Of a stretch of 44,021 nt of DNA, positions 25,646-34,874 are shown piece by piece. Below the pieces are notes generated by a model. That model did no database searches and was not told the origin of the DNA. It saw only the letters and a program-made list of their open reading frames with translations. The DNA comes from QQVM01 sp035341855. Its GTDB lineage: Bacteria; Bacteroidota; Bacteroidia; AKYH767-A; 2013-40CM-41-45. How positions within the stretch are numbered: position 1 is the stretch's first letter; each line of letters starts with the position of its first letter. The position numbers and the translations under genes are program-made. The DNA is taken from assembly GCA_035341855.1 (NCBI GenBank), contig DAOQWA010000023.1:1-44021 (forward strand). Reading direction: 5' to 3'.

Positions 25646-27121
25646 TTAGTTTCTGTGCAATGGAAGTTTGAAAATGAAGGAACTTCCTGCATTTTCTTTG
25701 CTCATCAAATGAAGCGTACTATCGTGCAAGTCAAGTATTTTCTTGGCAATTGCCAGACCTAAACCGGTACTGTTCTTGAGGTCTGTGAAATTATTAGCTT
25801 TATAATAACGAGCAAAAATTTGTTCTCTTTCTGTTTCCGGAATGCCTATACCTGTATCAGAAACAACCACCTCAACGTCATTGTCATTCCCTTTTTGAGT
25901 TGCAATAGTTATTCGACCGCCTTCGGGAGTGAATTTCATCGCATTATCTATCAGGTTTTGCATTACTCTTTCTATCAAGGAAAGATCTGCAAGAACAGGC
26001 GGCAGTTCTTTAGATAAATTTGTATTGATAGATATATTCTTTGTTTTAGCTATCAATTGATATTTATTGCTGATGTCACTGACCAGCTCACTAATAATAA
26101 ATGGTTCTTTCTTTGCTTGCACCTGATTTGCTTCGAGCTTTGACAATTCAAATAATTCATTTACCAGCTTCTCCAGTTTCTCAGCACTTTCCCTGACCGT
26201 GTTAATATATCTTTTCCTCTCTTCGACGGAAATTGTTTCTTCCTTCATTTGTAAAGTCTCGACATAACCTTTTATTATTGCAATAGGTGTTCGAAGATCG
26301 TGAGAAACGTTAGCTATAAGTTCACGCCGCAGGTTTTCAACTTCCTTGAGTTTGTCAATATTAGAAGTCAATATATCCGCCATCTCATTGAACATCTCCG
26401 CAAGCTGACGTTCTTCACCGGAAGACCTGACCTTAACACGCGCTTTCAGATCACCTTGCCTGAATTTCTGCATGACAATTAGTATTCGTGAATAATTTGA
26501 TGTAATCACCCGAATGATAAGGAGTCCAATCAATAAAGTGGCAAGCAGGGCAACAATCATTGTTCCGATACTTATTTTCATCAAATAACTACCAAACAAA
26601 ATATCAGAAGCAGCATGATATTCCTGTCCGGCTAATACTACATAGATATATGCATATAGCATATTATTCATAGTCAGAGGTGATGCTGAAAACACCTTTT
26701 GGACAGAAGGATTTAACGGATCATCTCCCTTAATAAACACTTCCGAAGTATCCCTTATGAAGTAATGAACGGGATCCATGTTTACTGAAAGCAGAACCAG
26801 TTTTTTTTCCGGAGGATACCATGCGATAATTTTACCCATGGTATCCAGAAGATAAACCTCCAGACTTGGATTGATAGCCATTACGTGATGGAACAATTCC
26901 TCCAGTGCCGGTTCAATGACCTTCCCGTCATAGAATGGCGTTGAATTTTCAACGATATTTTTTGCGGTGTTGCGGTTTAACCTTTGGTTTACCTCGTCAA
27001 CATATTTACCGGAATAATCAATTGTAATGTAGACATATATTATCCCAACACAGGTTAAGAGAATAAAAAACACTCCCGAAATTTTCCAAAATAAACTATT
27101 AAAGGATGGTTTCATATTCAA
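25646..27121 (-). CDS. Membrane sensor histidine kinase
   Basis: 491 residues. A membrane helix at about 13-33 and a periplasmic sensor region (about 34-180) are followed by a second membrane helix at 183-205 and HAMP (about 206-258). HisKA has the phospho-acceptor His274 in NVSHDLRTP, and HATPase_c has N, G1 (DTGIGIP) and G2 (GLGLAIAKK) boxes. It phosphorylates the regulator encoded just upstream; the genes overlap by four bases. The signal is unknown. The periplasmic part has no recognisable domain. Confidence 0.92.
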   Translation of the reverse strand: MNMKPSFNSLFWKISGVFFILLTCVGIIYVYITIDYSGKYVDEVNQRLNRNTAKNIVENSTPFYDGKVIEPALEELFHHVMAINPSLEVYLLDTMGKIIAWYPPEKKLVLLSVNMDPVHYFIRDTSEVFIKGDDPLNPSVQKVFSASPLTMNNMLYAYIYVVLAGQEYHAASDILFGSYLMKISIGTMIVALLATLLIGLLIIRVITSNYSRILIVMQKFRQGDLKARVKVRSSGEERQLAEMFNEMADILTSNIDKLKEVENLRRELIANVSHDLRTPIAIIKGYVETLQMKEETISVEERKRYINTVRESAEKLEKLVNELFELSKLEANQVQAKKEPFIISELVSDISNKYQLIAKTKNISINTNLSKELPPVLADLSLIERVMQNLIDNAMKFTPEGGRITIATQKGNDNDVEVVVSDTGIGIPETEREQIFARYYKANNFTDLKNSTGLGLAIAKKILDLHDSTLHLMSKENAGSSFIFKLPLHRN

Positions 27122-27822
27122 TGTCCATGATCTTCTGTAAAACGATATCCAACACCCCAGGTAGTCAGAATGTAATGCGGGTTTGAAAGATCTGACTCGA
27201 TTTTTGTCCGCAAGCGGTTAATGTGCGAATTTACTGTATGCTCATAGCCGCTGAACTCGTAACCCCACACACTGTTTAACAATGCTTCTCTGGAATAACT
27301 TTTCCCCGGATTACACATGAATAAATATAACAAATCAAATTCCTTCGGAGTTAATTCAATCTTCTCTCCCTTTAGTGTAACTTTTCTCTTCTCCGGATCA
27401 ATGCATAGATCGCCGGTACTTATCAATTCCCCGGATTTTTCCTTCTGCTGAGTGTCTATTTCAACTCTTCGAAGGATTGCTTTCACACGGGCAATAAACT
27501 CTCTCAAGCTAAATGGTTTTGTTAAATAATCATCAGCACCTGTTTCAAGTCCGATGATCTTGTCAATTTCTTCTGCTCTTGCAGTTAGCATCATTATTGG
27601 TGTAAAATTTTTATTCATTCTGATCTCTCTGCAAATTTCAATCCCGTCTTTATCAGGCAGCATAATATCAAGAATGATCAGATCATATTTATTTTTTCCT
27701 GCCAGCTCAAGACCATCCTTTCCATTATGTGCAGCTGTCATTTCACAATGGATATCTTTTAAGTGAATATTGACCAGTTCCACAATGGAAACATCATCTT
27801 CTATCATTAATATTTTCTTCAT
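27118..27822 (-). CDS. OmpR/PhoB-family response regulator
   Basis: 234 residues. The receiver domain has acidic residues D9/D10, phospho-acceptor D52 (LIILDIMLPD) and K102 (TKPF). A winged-helix DNA-binding domain follows (about 135-230: LTPKEFDLLYLFMCNPG, then HTVNSHINRLRTKIE). It overlaps the kinase gene by four bases. The tandem TATCAC sites upstream of 25546 and 29829 are its likely targets, which is inference from their type and position. Confidence 0.93.
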   Translation of the reverse strand: MKKILMIEDDVSIVELVNIHLKDIHCEMTAAHNGKDGLELAGKNKYDLIILDIMLPDKDGIEICREIRMNKNFTPIMMLTARAEEIDKIIGLETGADDYLTKPFSLREFIARVKAILRRVEIDTQQKEKSGELISTGDLCIDPEKRKVTLKGEKIELTPKEFDLLYLFMCNPGKSYSREALLNSVWGYEFSGYEHTVNSHINRLRTKIESDLSNPHYILTTWGVGYRFTEDHGH

Positions 27823-27843
27823 TCTTGCAACACCATCAATAAA

Positions 27844-28764
27844 CTATTTTCCAAAAATATACTTCAGTGAGCCTGTTCCTACGAAGGATCTTGTGAGGCC
27901 ATCTGCACGGGTATCTCTTACTACCAACGGACTTCCATAAACAATACCAAGCTCCATTTTACTCGAAATAGGATATTGCAGTCCGAACGTAGCATTCAAA
28001 GTTATACCATCTGAACCATCCAGCTTAATTGTTTGACTATTCAAATTGCTAATCTCATCCTCTTGTAGCCTGTAAATAGATAGAAGTCCGATCATAATTT
28101 TGAGTTTCTTAACATCGAAAGCTCTTTCTATTCTTAAAAGTGCATCGTCTCCTCTATTCAACAAGTTTGAATCAAAGTAAGCTTTTTCAAAATCTTCAGT
28201 TCCATTAGACTTCAAATAGCGATTTTCATTCTTATTGTTCAATACCATTTGATACCCTGCACTGATTCGCCATTTCTGATATTGATAGGAGGTTCCTAAG
28301 ATAAGATCAGTTGTTCCCAACCCTGTTTGATAGGGCATTGCCAAAGAAATACCATTCTCAATATAATCTGTTGTTCCTGTTGGAAGTTTTAAACCTAGGC
28401 TTGCACTAAATGAAGATCTTTCAGATCTAGACAAGGTGTGTGTAGTGCTGATTGTCATGTCCCCTACACCATAATTCGAACCCAGGTCACCATTCACCAT
28501 GTGATATGGCAATTTAATTTGTATGATATTGTCTTTAATAAGTGCAAGGCCAAGTTCAAGACTCAAAATTGTGTGCTTCGTTTTCTGCTCTCCGGATGCA
28601 AAGCCTGCATTCAAATTTATAAATGTCGACGCCAATGTATCTTCCGAAACCATTGGTCCTAATGCACCCATGGTGCAAAAGCCTGCATCACTACAACCTT
28701 GAGAATGACTTTTTGTGTAGTTTAATATAAACAGAAGGATTAAAAATGTTCTTAGTTTTCTCAT
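27844..28764 (-). CDS. Predicted outer-membrane beta-barrel protein
   Basis: 306 residues with a signal peptide (about 1-21). A short Cys-containing start of the mature protein (GCSDAGFCTMGAL) comes first. Alternating amphipathic strands of porin/transporter type follow (FSASLGLKLPTG, KWRISAGYQMVL, TLNATFGLQYPI). The protein ends in YIFGK, where barrels often carry an aromatic residue near the C-terminus. Similar proteins are annotated only as outer-membrane or transporter proteins. It lies between the lipoprotein and the two-component genes, 21 bases ahead of the regulator, so it is probably cotranscribed and may be part of the sensed or controlled process. Confidence 0.65.
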   Translation of the reverse strand: MRKLRTFLILLFILNYTKSHSQGCSDAGFCTMGALGPMVSEDTLASTFINLNAGFASGEQKTKHTILSLELGLALIKDNIIQIKLPYHMVNGDLGSNYGVGDMTISTTHTLSRSERSSFSASLGLKLPTGTTDYIENGISLAMPYQTGLGTTDLILGTSYQYQKWRISAGYQMVLNNKNENRYLKSNGTEDFEKAYFDSNLLNRGDDALLRIERAFDVKKLKIMIGLLSIYRLQEDEISNLNSQTIKLDGSDGITLNATFGLQYPISSKMELGIVYGSPLVVRDTRADGLTRSFVGTGSLKYIFGK

Positions 28765-28884
28765 TCCATAAAAATAAGCATTAATTGTCTAATGAACGAT
28801 TATGATTTTGTCTTATGTGAAAATGGGAAACGTAATCAGCTACGAATCCCATTCTTTCACACAGAAACACAAATATTAATTTAT

Positions 28885-29829
28885 CTACTGAACTGTAGGG
28901 CAATTAACCAATGCAGCAGAGGCAACAAGAAGTGGAGCTGCCATTGCAGAGGACAGATCAGTAACAGAATTAAAACTTGCATTATCGTAAATCTGGACAC
29001 TCCAAAGAGGAGAATAGGAAGCATCAGACGGTGTTGTTGCCAATACATTATGTGTTTGCATCGTTCCTGTTTCCATAACAAATCCAGATGCCGGGCCACC
29101 ACCGGTCATTCCCGGATTTATATTGAAAGTAACATAGATCGGAGAGACAGGAACTTTTCCCGAAGCTAATGCAAGCATTTTCTCTTCAAAAGTAAAATAA
29201 AAACATACCTGTCCTTTGTACCAACCCATATGTAAGGCATTACTCGCACCTCCCATTCTTTTTGTTGCAACACTTCCTTCCGGTACAACAGGGCAATTAA
29301 TAATAGTGCTTGTAGCAGTCACCGCGTATCCCATTGATTGAATCTCCGCGAATGAAGTAACCACATTGGCAATATAATTTGCAGGGACCGTAACTTTATG
29401 CATCAACCAGAAATCATTATAACCACTTTCACCGGGTATTTTATCAATTATGTTTAACTGCCCGGGAACAGGACTATTTTCTCCGTCGCGAAACAACACA
29501 TAAATAGGTGCCGGGCTATCGGGCATTACATCAAAATTATAATACTCAGTATGAGCACCTGAAGGTGACAGCCCTTGAGTAATGAAAGGAGCCATATCAA
29601 AATTTATTGCAGCATTTGAAGCCGGTAAACCATTCACAGCATCACGTATCATCAATGTCCCCGCGCTAGTGCTAAACCTGTCTACAGCTACTCTACTTGC
29701 AGTTTGAGGATCTTTTGCCATTGCAACAGGAGTTGCAGGCTTAACTTCTTCATCTTCTTTGCAACCTTGAAGAAAGAATGCAGAAATAAAAACGAAGCTT
29801 AAAAAGAAAATAATTTTTTTCATGATCAT
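28885..29829 (-). CDS. Lipoprotein of unknown function, first gene of the two-component operon
   Basis: 314 residues (ATG at 29829; a second ATG at 29823 gives the more usual MKKIIFF start). Lipoprotein signal ends LQGC, followed by acidic residues (KEDEE) that fit a surface-exposed lipoprotein in Bacteroidota. The body is Pro/Ala/Thr-rich with beta strands and three similar 'NCPVVP'/'NCPTVQ' and 'ITQGLSPSGAHTEYYNFD' type segments. I recognise no family. It is followed after 120 bases by the barrel gene. The tandem TATCAC site lies 44-63 bases upstream. Confidence 0.65.
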   Translation of the reverse strand: MIMKKIIFFLSFVFISAFFLQGCKEDEEVKPATPVAMAKDPQTASRVAVDRFSTSAGTLMIRDAVNGLPASNAAINFDMAPFITQGLSPSGAHTEYYNFDVMPDSPAPIYVLFRDGENSPVPGQLNIIDKIPGESGYNDFWLMHKVTVPANYIANVVTSFAEIQSMGYAVTATSTIINCPVVPEGSVATKRMGGASNALHMGWYKGQVCFYFTFEEKMLALASGKVPVSPIYVTFNINPGMTGGGPASGFVMETGTMQTHNVLATTPSDASYSPLWSVQIYDNASFNSVTDLSSAMAAPLLVASAALVNCPTVQ

Positions 29830-29872
29830 AGTTTTGAGTTAGAAATTCAGAATACACAAAACTCAATAGACA

Positions 29873-29892
29873 GTATCACGAAACTATCACAA
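29873..29892. promoter_or_regulatory. Probable response-regulator site, second copy
   Basis: TATCAC at 29874-29879 and 29885-29890, 11 bp apart, in GTATCACGAAACTATCACAA. It differs by one base from the copy at 25605-25624 and has the same orientation relative to its gene. Bacteroidota -7-like GAGTTTTG follows on the minus strand, so the site sits where an activator would. Confidence 0.6.
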
Positions 29893-29916
29893 GAAGATAA
29901 TGTTTGTGTGACGGTA

Positions 29917-30501
29917 CTAATTTGCAGGATTTAACAAGACTTTTCCTGCTTTTAATTTAGATGTATGATCAGAAACGCTCCAAAAATATAAACCCGAAGA
30001 AAGATTTGGTAATTTTATTGTCCTGCTAAAAACTCCATCATTAAGGAGCAGAGAACTCATTAACCTGCCCTGTAGATCAAACAATGGAAATGTAAGTGCA
30101 TGCGATGAAACAAAATCAGATGAAATATGCAATTGATCTGAAGCCGGATTAGGATGAACCATAATACTACTTACAACGTCATCTCCGTTCTCTACACCGG
30201 TAAAAACCAGGATGGAACAGGTAAAACAAACATTTCCGGAATCATTCAGAATAATAAAGTCACAAGGCAAGGAACATAAATTAAAAAACAAAGTGTCCCC
30301 AACTATTCTATCAATCACGGCGCATGAATTCATGCTATAAGGACCTCCACAATTAATGAAGGGGTTCTCTACAGCCCAAATACCATTACAACCTGATATT
30401 GGAGGAGTCATATAATAAGTGTTTGGCGAAAAGATAATCTGAGAAAAACTTAAGCTAGCTGAAACAAAGAAAATAATTATTGAGCTAAGTATAGTTTTTA
30501 T
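29917..30501 (-). CDS. T9SS cargo protein whose only signal-peptide start is ATA
   Basis: Counting from an ATA at 30501, 194 residues. The first codons read (M)KTILSSIIIFFVSASLSFSQ, a textbook signal peptide; no ATG, GTG or TTG occurs in frame between the upstream TGA (30528-30526) and the internal ATG at 30411, which would lack export. CTG (30510) is the other possible start. The mature part has four Cys pairs (NSCAV, CSLPC, CFTC) and a T9SS type-A tail (MVHPNPASDQLHIS, then LSSGLYFWSVSD). The gene may use a rare start, be a recently lost start, or reflect a base error. Function unknown. Confidence 0.6.
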   Translation of the reverse strand: MKTILSSIIIFFVSASLSFSQIIFSPNTYYMTPPISGCNGIWAVENPFINCGGPYSMNSCAVIDRIVGDTLFFNLCSLPCDFIILNDSGNVCFTCSILVFTGVENGDDVVSSIMVHPNPASDQLHISSDFVSSHALTFPLFDLQGRLMSSLLLNDGVFSRTIKLPNLSSGLYFWSVSDHTSKLKAGKVLLNPAN

Positions 30502-30555
30502 CGGGTTCAGATTAAAACAAACAAATCAAGCCTAAGAACTAAGAAAGTTAATACT

Positions 30556-31632
30556 CTAATCAACAATAACCAGTTTTTTTGAAATGCTAAAGTAAGGACT
30601 GTGAAAACGGATAAAATATATTCCTGAAGGTAAATCTTTCCTCTCCATACCTAGTTTATAATTTCCGGATGAACATACTCGATCGAGCAAAGTGTGAAGG
30701 AGTTGTCCCTTCATATCGAAGAGATTAATTGTAAAATGCCCGGGGCTTTTTACATTAAAGCTTAAATCAGATCCGGCGCTTGCAGGATTTGGTGAGATCA
30801 CTAAATTAACATCAGTGTTAATGGTTTCATTTAAGGAAGTGGTACTACCAAAAAAGTGATAGGTAGTATTATTTAAAGAACCGGAATTGGCAACACCTAA
30901 GGTGTCATCCTGGAGATTATAAAAAATATCTGCCGGGTTTGACAAACTGTTCACTACGGTTAGCGGAGGAGCGGAAAATGCATTATCGAATTTACTTATC
31001 CCGTTTAATGACCATGAACTCACATAGAAATTTCCGGAACCATCGATAGCAATACCATCACAGTTGCCTAAAGTTGTTGAGATAAGAGTTGATACATTAC
31101 CGGTACTAACATCAAAAGCCATCACAGGAGCATTGGACCCCCAGTTTACAAATACGCAACGGTTGTTGGGTCCGTCATAAATGATTCCGTTGGGACTTTT
31201 TGACAAGCCTGTAACAAATTGTGTAAAAGTCCGATCAAGCATATTAAACCGGTAGATCACCTTTGCTGAAAAATCAGTGATGTATAAATACGTACTGTCA
31301 TGAGTGATACCATTAAGATAGGTAGCTCCCAAATTAATAGTAAATACATTTTGTCCTGTACTCAGGTCAAAAGCTCTCAGGGAGCTTCCCGAACAAACAT
31401 AAACCGTGTCATTAGCTATCTCTATACCATGGGGACTACTAATGCCGCTAGCAAAAATGCTGAGAGTTCCGGTGCTACTACTGCGGGCAAGAATATTATT
31501 TGCTGATTTATTAGAGATCAACCATCGATCATTGGCATAATCAAATTCAAGGCTTTCCGGACTGCTATAAGATTGCGCCATCGTATTTAGTGAGATTAGG
31601 AGCCCGCAAATGAGAGGTAGTATTTTGTTCAT
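30556..31632 (-). CDS. Secreted six-bladed-propeller (SMP-30/NHL-like) protein with T9SS tail
   Basis: 358 residues with a signal peptide (about 1-19). Five or six repeated blades follow, with motifs such as SSPHGIEIANDTVYVC, LNGITHDSTYLYI, SPNGIIYDGPNN and CDGIAIDGSGNFYVSSW, as in SMP-30/gluconolactonase or NHL propellers. A T9SS type-A sorting domain closes it (about 280-358: ISPNPASAGSDLSF, LPSGIYFIRF). It is probably secreted or surface-bound. Enzymatic activity is not shown: no clear set of SMP-30 metal ligands can be assigned. Confidence 0.75.
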   Translation of the reverse strand: MNKILPLICGLLISLNTMAQSYSSPESLEFDYANDRWLISNKSANNILARSSSTGTLSIFASGISSPHGIEIANDTVYVCSGSSLRAFDLSTGQNVFTINLGATYLNGITHDSTYLYITDFSAKVIYRFNMLDRTFTQFVTGLSKSPNGIIYDGPNNRCVFVNWGSNAPVMAFDVSTGNVSTLISTTLGNCDGIAIDGSGNFYVSSWSLNGISKFDNAFSAPPLTVVNSLSNPADIFYNLQDDTLGVANSGSLNNTTYHFFGSTTSLNETINTDVNLVISPNPASAGSDLSFNVKSPGHFTINLFDMKGQLLHTLLDRVCSSGNYKLGMERKDLPSGIYFIRFHSPYFSISKKLVIVD

Positions 31633-31732
31633 TTAATTAAAATTGAAATTTCCTCTAATGTATAAATTAATCTATTCAAACAAGAGGCTGAGTTTAAAAT
31701 GAAATACCATTAAAAATTAAAATCATCCCGGT

Positions 31733-32134
31733 TCATTTTCTGCGAAATATCCTTCTGAACCGAACCATTCCTTCCTCTTTCTGTAGCCATATCGTTACAA
31801 TACAACATAAAAGGACAACAAGGGCGAGCATGAGTAATTCTCCCCCATCACTACCGGATCCTAGTCCAACCACGATCAACTGGGCAAAAATAGCTCCAAG
31901 CATTAATCCAATTCCCGCAAGGGCTCCGAGATAGGAAGTATAAGGAATTATCAGTAGCACGACAATAATTGATTCTATGCAAGCTGTTGCTATCCTTCCC
32001 CAGGGCTCAGCTCCCAGTTCTGTGAACAGAAAAACAGATTCCGGGTGAGCACTAAATTTCAAATAAAGTGCTTGTAGCAGAATTACAGCTGTAACTACTC
32101 TTAACAATAAGGCTATACTGGCATTGAATTTCAC
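31733..32134 (-). CDS. DoxX/MauE-like membrane protein
   Basis: 133 residues starting at GTG (32134); a TAA lies two codons upstream, so no longer form is possible. Four membrane segments, with the first followed by YLKFSAHPES as in DoxX/MauE relatives, and a basic C-terminus (RFRRIFRRK). These proteins take part in thiol or quinone-linked redox steps in the membrane, but for this copy no partner is evident. A single TATCAC half-site lies at 32156-32161. Confidence 0.65.
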   Translation of the reverse strand: MKFNASIALLLRVVTAVILLQALYLKFSAHPESVFLFTELGAEPWGRIATACIESIIVVLLIIPYTSYLGALAGIGLMLGAIFAQLIVVGLGSGSDGGELLMLALVVLLCCIVTIWLQKEEGMVRFRRIFRRK

Positions 32135-32372
32135 AGATTAATATTTACAGGATCCTATCACATAAGTCAGGCTTCCGATTTTAACAACCCGATTAAGAAC
32201 GGAGCATATCAGAATTCATCGGCCCGGCCACTTTCTCCGGGCGATTGACTAAGATACCAATTATTTTCATAAAAAATTTCCTCATTCAGAATTGGAATAT
32301 CAAAATAGTTACTGTTCAAGATTTAGCAGCTACAAAGGAAAAGAATTACTTGTCAAATTAATATTTCACAAA

Positions 32373-32404
32373 AAAAGAGGTTGTTTCGAAAAACAACCTC
32401 TTTT
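32373..32404 (-). terminator. Intrinsic terminator after the DUF4397 gene
   Basis: A 14-bp perfect stem (AAAAGAGGTTGTTT and its complement) with a 4-base loop. On the minus strand it is followed by further Ts. It starts 20 bases after the stop codon. Confidence 0.9.
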
Positions 32405-32423
32405 GGTATGGGATAATATATTA

Positions 32424-34805
32424 TTACTCTACTATCAATTTTGAAACAACTTTTCCTGTATTTCCCTGTACACTTACAAAATACATTCCGGTTTCCAGGT
32501 CTTCCACAGAAATAATTAATGCTGAGTTGTTCAGTTTTTCTGACTTCACAACCTGGCCAACAGCGTTGTAGATTTCTACTACAGCATCCTTAGCGGATGC
32601 AGATGGGCTAATAGTTATTAGTTTATTTGCAGGGTTAGGATACATATTAAAGCTTGGTAATGCTACATTTTCTTCTACACCCGTGACATTTCCTAATAGA
32701 ATTGTTGTTCCATCAGCTAATACTGCCAGTAAGCCGAATGGTAGTCCATTTTGATTTGCTGCAGTATTCAAAAAACCTGATGCAAGAACAACAGCAGATT
32801 GACCGGCTAAAGATGTCAAGGGAGCTGAGAAACTTGCGACAATTACGCTATTGTCATTTCCGGGGGTAATATCAATGGTGTAGTCTGAAGCCGGAACACT
32901 TAGATAAGCAGTGATGTCACCATACGATGCATCGTCTGCAAGTGTTGCAACGTTTCTTGCTATTACATCAACGGTTGGTGCATCGCTCGCTCCGTGTACA
33001 ATTCGAAAATCGACATCCGCTCCAACTGAGGCAGATTCTCTCATTTGATCCTGCAAAAACAATGTGAATGCAGTTGAAGCTCCATCAGGGTTTACTGCGA
33101 AGTTTAGAGGATCAAGTACGCCATTGGCAACAGCAATGTACTCACCTCCATTAACAAGTGTAAGCTGAAAATTCTTAATTGTATCGTTAACTGAAGTACT
33201 TGTGCTTGCTGCTATCCCGATATCTAACATTACATCAGCAGGTACATCCACAAATGGCGTTGCCGTACGGAAAGCAAAATCATCGAGTAATAAATTGCCG
33301 TTCAGGTACACATCAACGTTGTTAGCTGCAGGGTCAGCGGCATTGTGAATTACTTGTAAACGAGCGACACTCACAAGCGGTAAAGTGACTACATTTCCAT
33401 CAGCCAACGCAGCAAACAAACCAAATGCCGGCCCGTTTTGGTTAGCAGACGGAGTCAAAAAGCCCGAAGCGAAAACAACTGCTGAACCGCCACCTAATCC
33501 GCTAAGGTCAGCAGAAAATGATGCTACGATAGGTGAGCCTGTCGCCGGGGTTACATCAAGAGTGTATACGGCAGCGGGAACACTTATATAGGGAGTTATA
33601 TCGCTATAACTTGCATCATCAACCAAGGTAGCTACATTTCTTGCAATTACATCAACAGTAGGTGCATCACTTGCTCCGTGAACTACACGGAAGTCAACAT
33701 CTGATCCGGTCAATCCTGATTCCCTCATTTGATCTTGCAAGAACAATGTGAATGCAGTTGAGGCTCCATCAGGATTTACTGCGAAGTTTAGAGGATCAAG
33801 TACTCCATTGGCTACGGCAATGTACTCACCTCCATTAACAAGTGTAAGCTGAAAGTTTTTGATAGTGTCGTTTACTGAAGTGCTGCTGCTTGCTGCAATA
33901 CCAATATCTAACATAACATCAGCCGGTACGTCCACATATGGTGTTGCAGTGCGAAAAGCAAAATCATCAAGTAATAAATTACCGTTCAGGTATACGTCAA
34001 CGTTACTTGCAGAAGGGTCGGCTGCATTATGAATTACCTGCAAACGGGCGATACTGACAGATGGAAGTGTAACAACATCCCCATTTGCCAAAGCAGCAAA
34101 CAATCCAAATGCCGGTCCGTTTTGATTGGTAGAAGGAGTTAAAAATCCGGAAGCGAACACGATAGCAGAACTATCACCTAAAGTACTAAGGTCAGCGGCA
34201 AAAGAAGCAACTATTGGCGTACCTGCTGCAGGCGTCACGTCCAATATATAACTGGCTGCCGGTACACTTATATAAGGAGTGATGTCGCTATAGCTTGCAT
34301 CATCAACCAGGATAGTTACATTCCTTGCAATAACATCAACGGTTGGGGCATCACTTGCTCCATGCAAAACAACGAAATCTACGTCACCTGAACTACCAGC
34401 CATATTTCTGATGTCATTCTGAATGAATAAAGTGAACCCTGTTGATCTTCCATCCGGGTTAGCTGCGAAATTTAATGGATCCAAAACTCCATTTGCCACT
34501 GCAACATACCGTTGCCCCATCATGAGAGTGACCTCAAAGTTTTTCAATGTGTCGGCGGCTGACATACTATTACCGGGTGCAACACCTATATTAACAGGTA
34601 GCCCGGAAGGCAAGGTGATAAATGGTGTCGCTGATCTGAAAGTAAAATCATCAATGGCTAAACTACCATCAACATAAACATCAACTGTTGCAGCGGCGGG
34701 ATCTGCAGCATTGTGAATGATTTGTATTTCAGCCTGGCCGAAAGATGACAAGCCTCTGATACTCAGCAGGACTGTCAAGACTAGTGGTAAAATGTTCTTT
34801 TTCAT
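32424..34805 (-). CDS. T9SS-exported protein of three tandem DUF4397 modules
   Basis: 793 residues. After a signal peptide (about 1-23) come three modules of exactly 228 residues, each with two DUF4397 half-units. A module starts with IHNAADP (His at residues 31, 259 and 487), continues with VDVYLNG, DDFAFRTATP, VANGVLDPLNF and VVHGASDAPTVDV, and ends near FGLFAALADG. A T9SS type-A sorting tail closes the protein (FNMYPNPANK, LETGMYFVSV). Modules 2 and 3 are nearly identical. DUF4397 is a cell-surface beta-sandwich family of unknown ligand; repetition suggests a surface adhesin or structural filament. Its own promoter and terminator are visible. Confidence 0.88.
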   Translation of the reverse strand: MKKNILPLVLTVLLSIRGLSSFGQAEIQIIHNAADPAAATVDVYVDGSLAIDDFTFRSATPFITLPSGLPVNIGVAPGNSMSAADTLKNFEVTLMMGQRYVAVANGVLDPLNFAANPDGRSTGFTLFIQNDIRNMAGSSGDVDFVVLHGASDAPTVDVIARNVTILVDDASYSDITPYISVPAASYILDVTPAAGTPIVASFAADLSTLGDSSAIVFASGFLTPSTNQNGPAFGLFAALANGDVVTLPSVSIARLQVIHNAADPSASNVDVYLNGNLLLDDFAFRTATPYVDVPADVMLDIGIAASSSTSVNDTIKNFQLTLVNGGEYIAVANGVLDPLNFAVNPDGASTAFTLFLQDQMRESGLTGSDVDFRVVHGASDAPTVDVIARNVATLVDDASYSDITPYISVPAAVYTLDVTPATGSPIVASFSADLSGLGGGSAVVFASGFLTPSANQNGPAFGLFAALADGNVVTLPLVSVARLQVIHNAADPAANNVDVYLNGNLLLDDFAFRTATPFVDVPADVMLDIGIAASTSTSVNDTIKNFQLTLVNGGEYIAVANGVLDPLNFAVNPDGASTAFTLFLQDQMRESASVGADVDFRIVHGASDAPTVDVIARNVATLADDASYGDITAYLSVPASDYTIDITPGNDNSVIVASFSAPLTSLAGQSAVVLASGFLNTAANQNGLPFGLLAVLADGTTILLGNVTGVEENVALPSFNMYPNPANKLITISPSASAKDAVVEIYNAVGQVVKSEKLNNSALIISVEDLETGMYFVSVQGNTGKVVSKLIVE
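32682..34733 (-). repeat. Three 684-bp coding repeats
   Basis: The module landmark GCATT(G/A)T(G)AAT falls at 33340, 34024 and 34708, a spacing of exactly 684 bp both times. Modules 2 and 3 match base-for-base over long stretches with mainly third-position changes; module 1 is more diverged. Approximate bounds are 34733-34050, 34049-33366 and 33365-32682. Confidence 0.85.
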
Positions 34806-34843
34806 TTTCTAGGGTTTTAAATTATTGTTTAAGTTTTATGACG

Positions 34844-34874
34844 CAAAGTTAAACATAATATTGAAACAAGCAAA
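34844..34874 (-). promoter_or_regulatory. Bacteroidota housekeeping promoter for the DUF4397 gene
   Basis: On the minus strand TTTG (34874-34871) is followed after exactly 19 bases by TAACTTTG (34851-34844), a perfect match to the Bacteroidota consensus TTTG-N19-TAnnTTTG. Transcription should start about 34838, giving a leader of about 33 bases before the ATG. Confidence 0.8.

Noticed and set aside
28792..29169. Plus-strand frame of 125 codons
   Set aside because: Basic, Cys-rich composition and antisense to the lipoprotein gene 28885-29829, whose frame is well supported.
32156..32161. TATCAC as a third response-regulator site upstream of the DoxX-like gene
   Set aside because: Only one half-site; a six-base match is expected by chance in this much AT-rich DNA.
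32682..34733. Regular repeats as a possible CRISPR-like array
   Set aside because: Units are 684 bp, coding and in frame; no short repeats with unique spacers and no cas genes.
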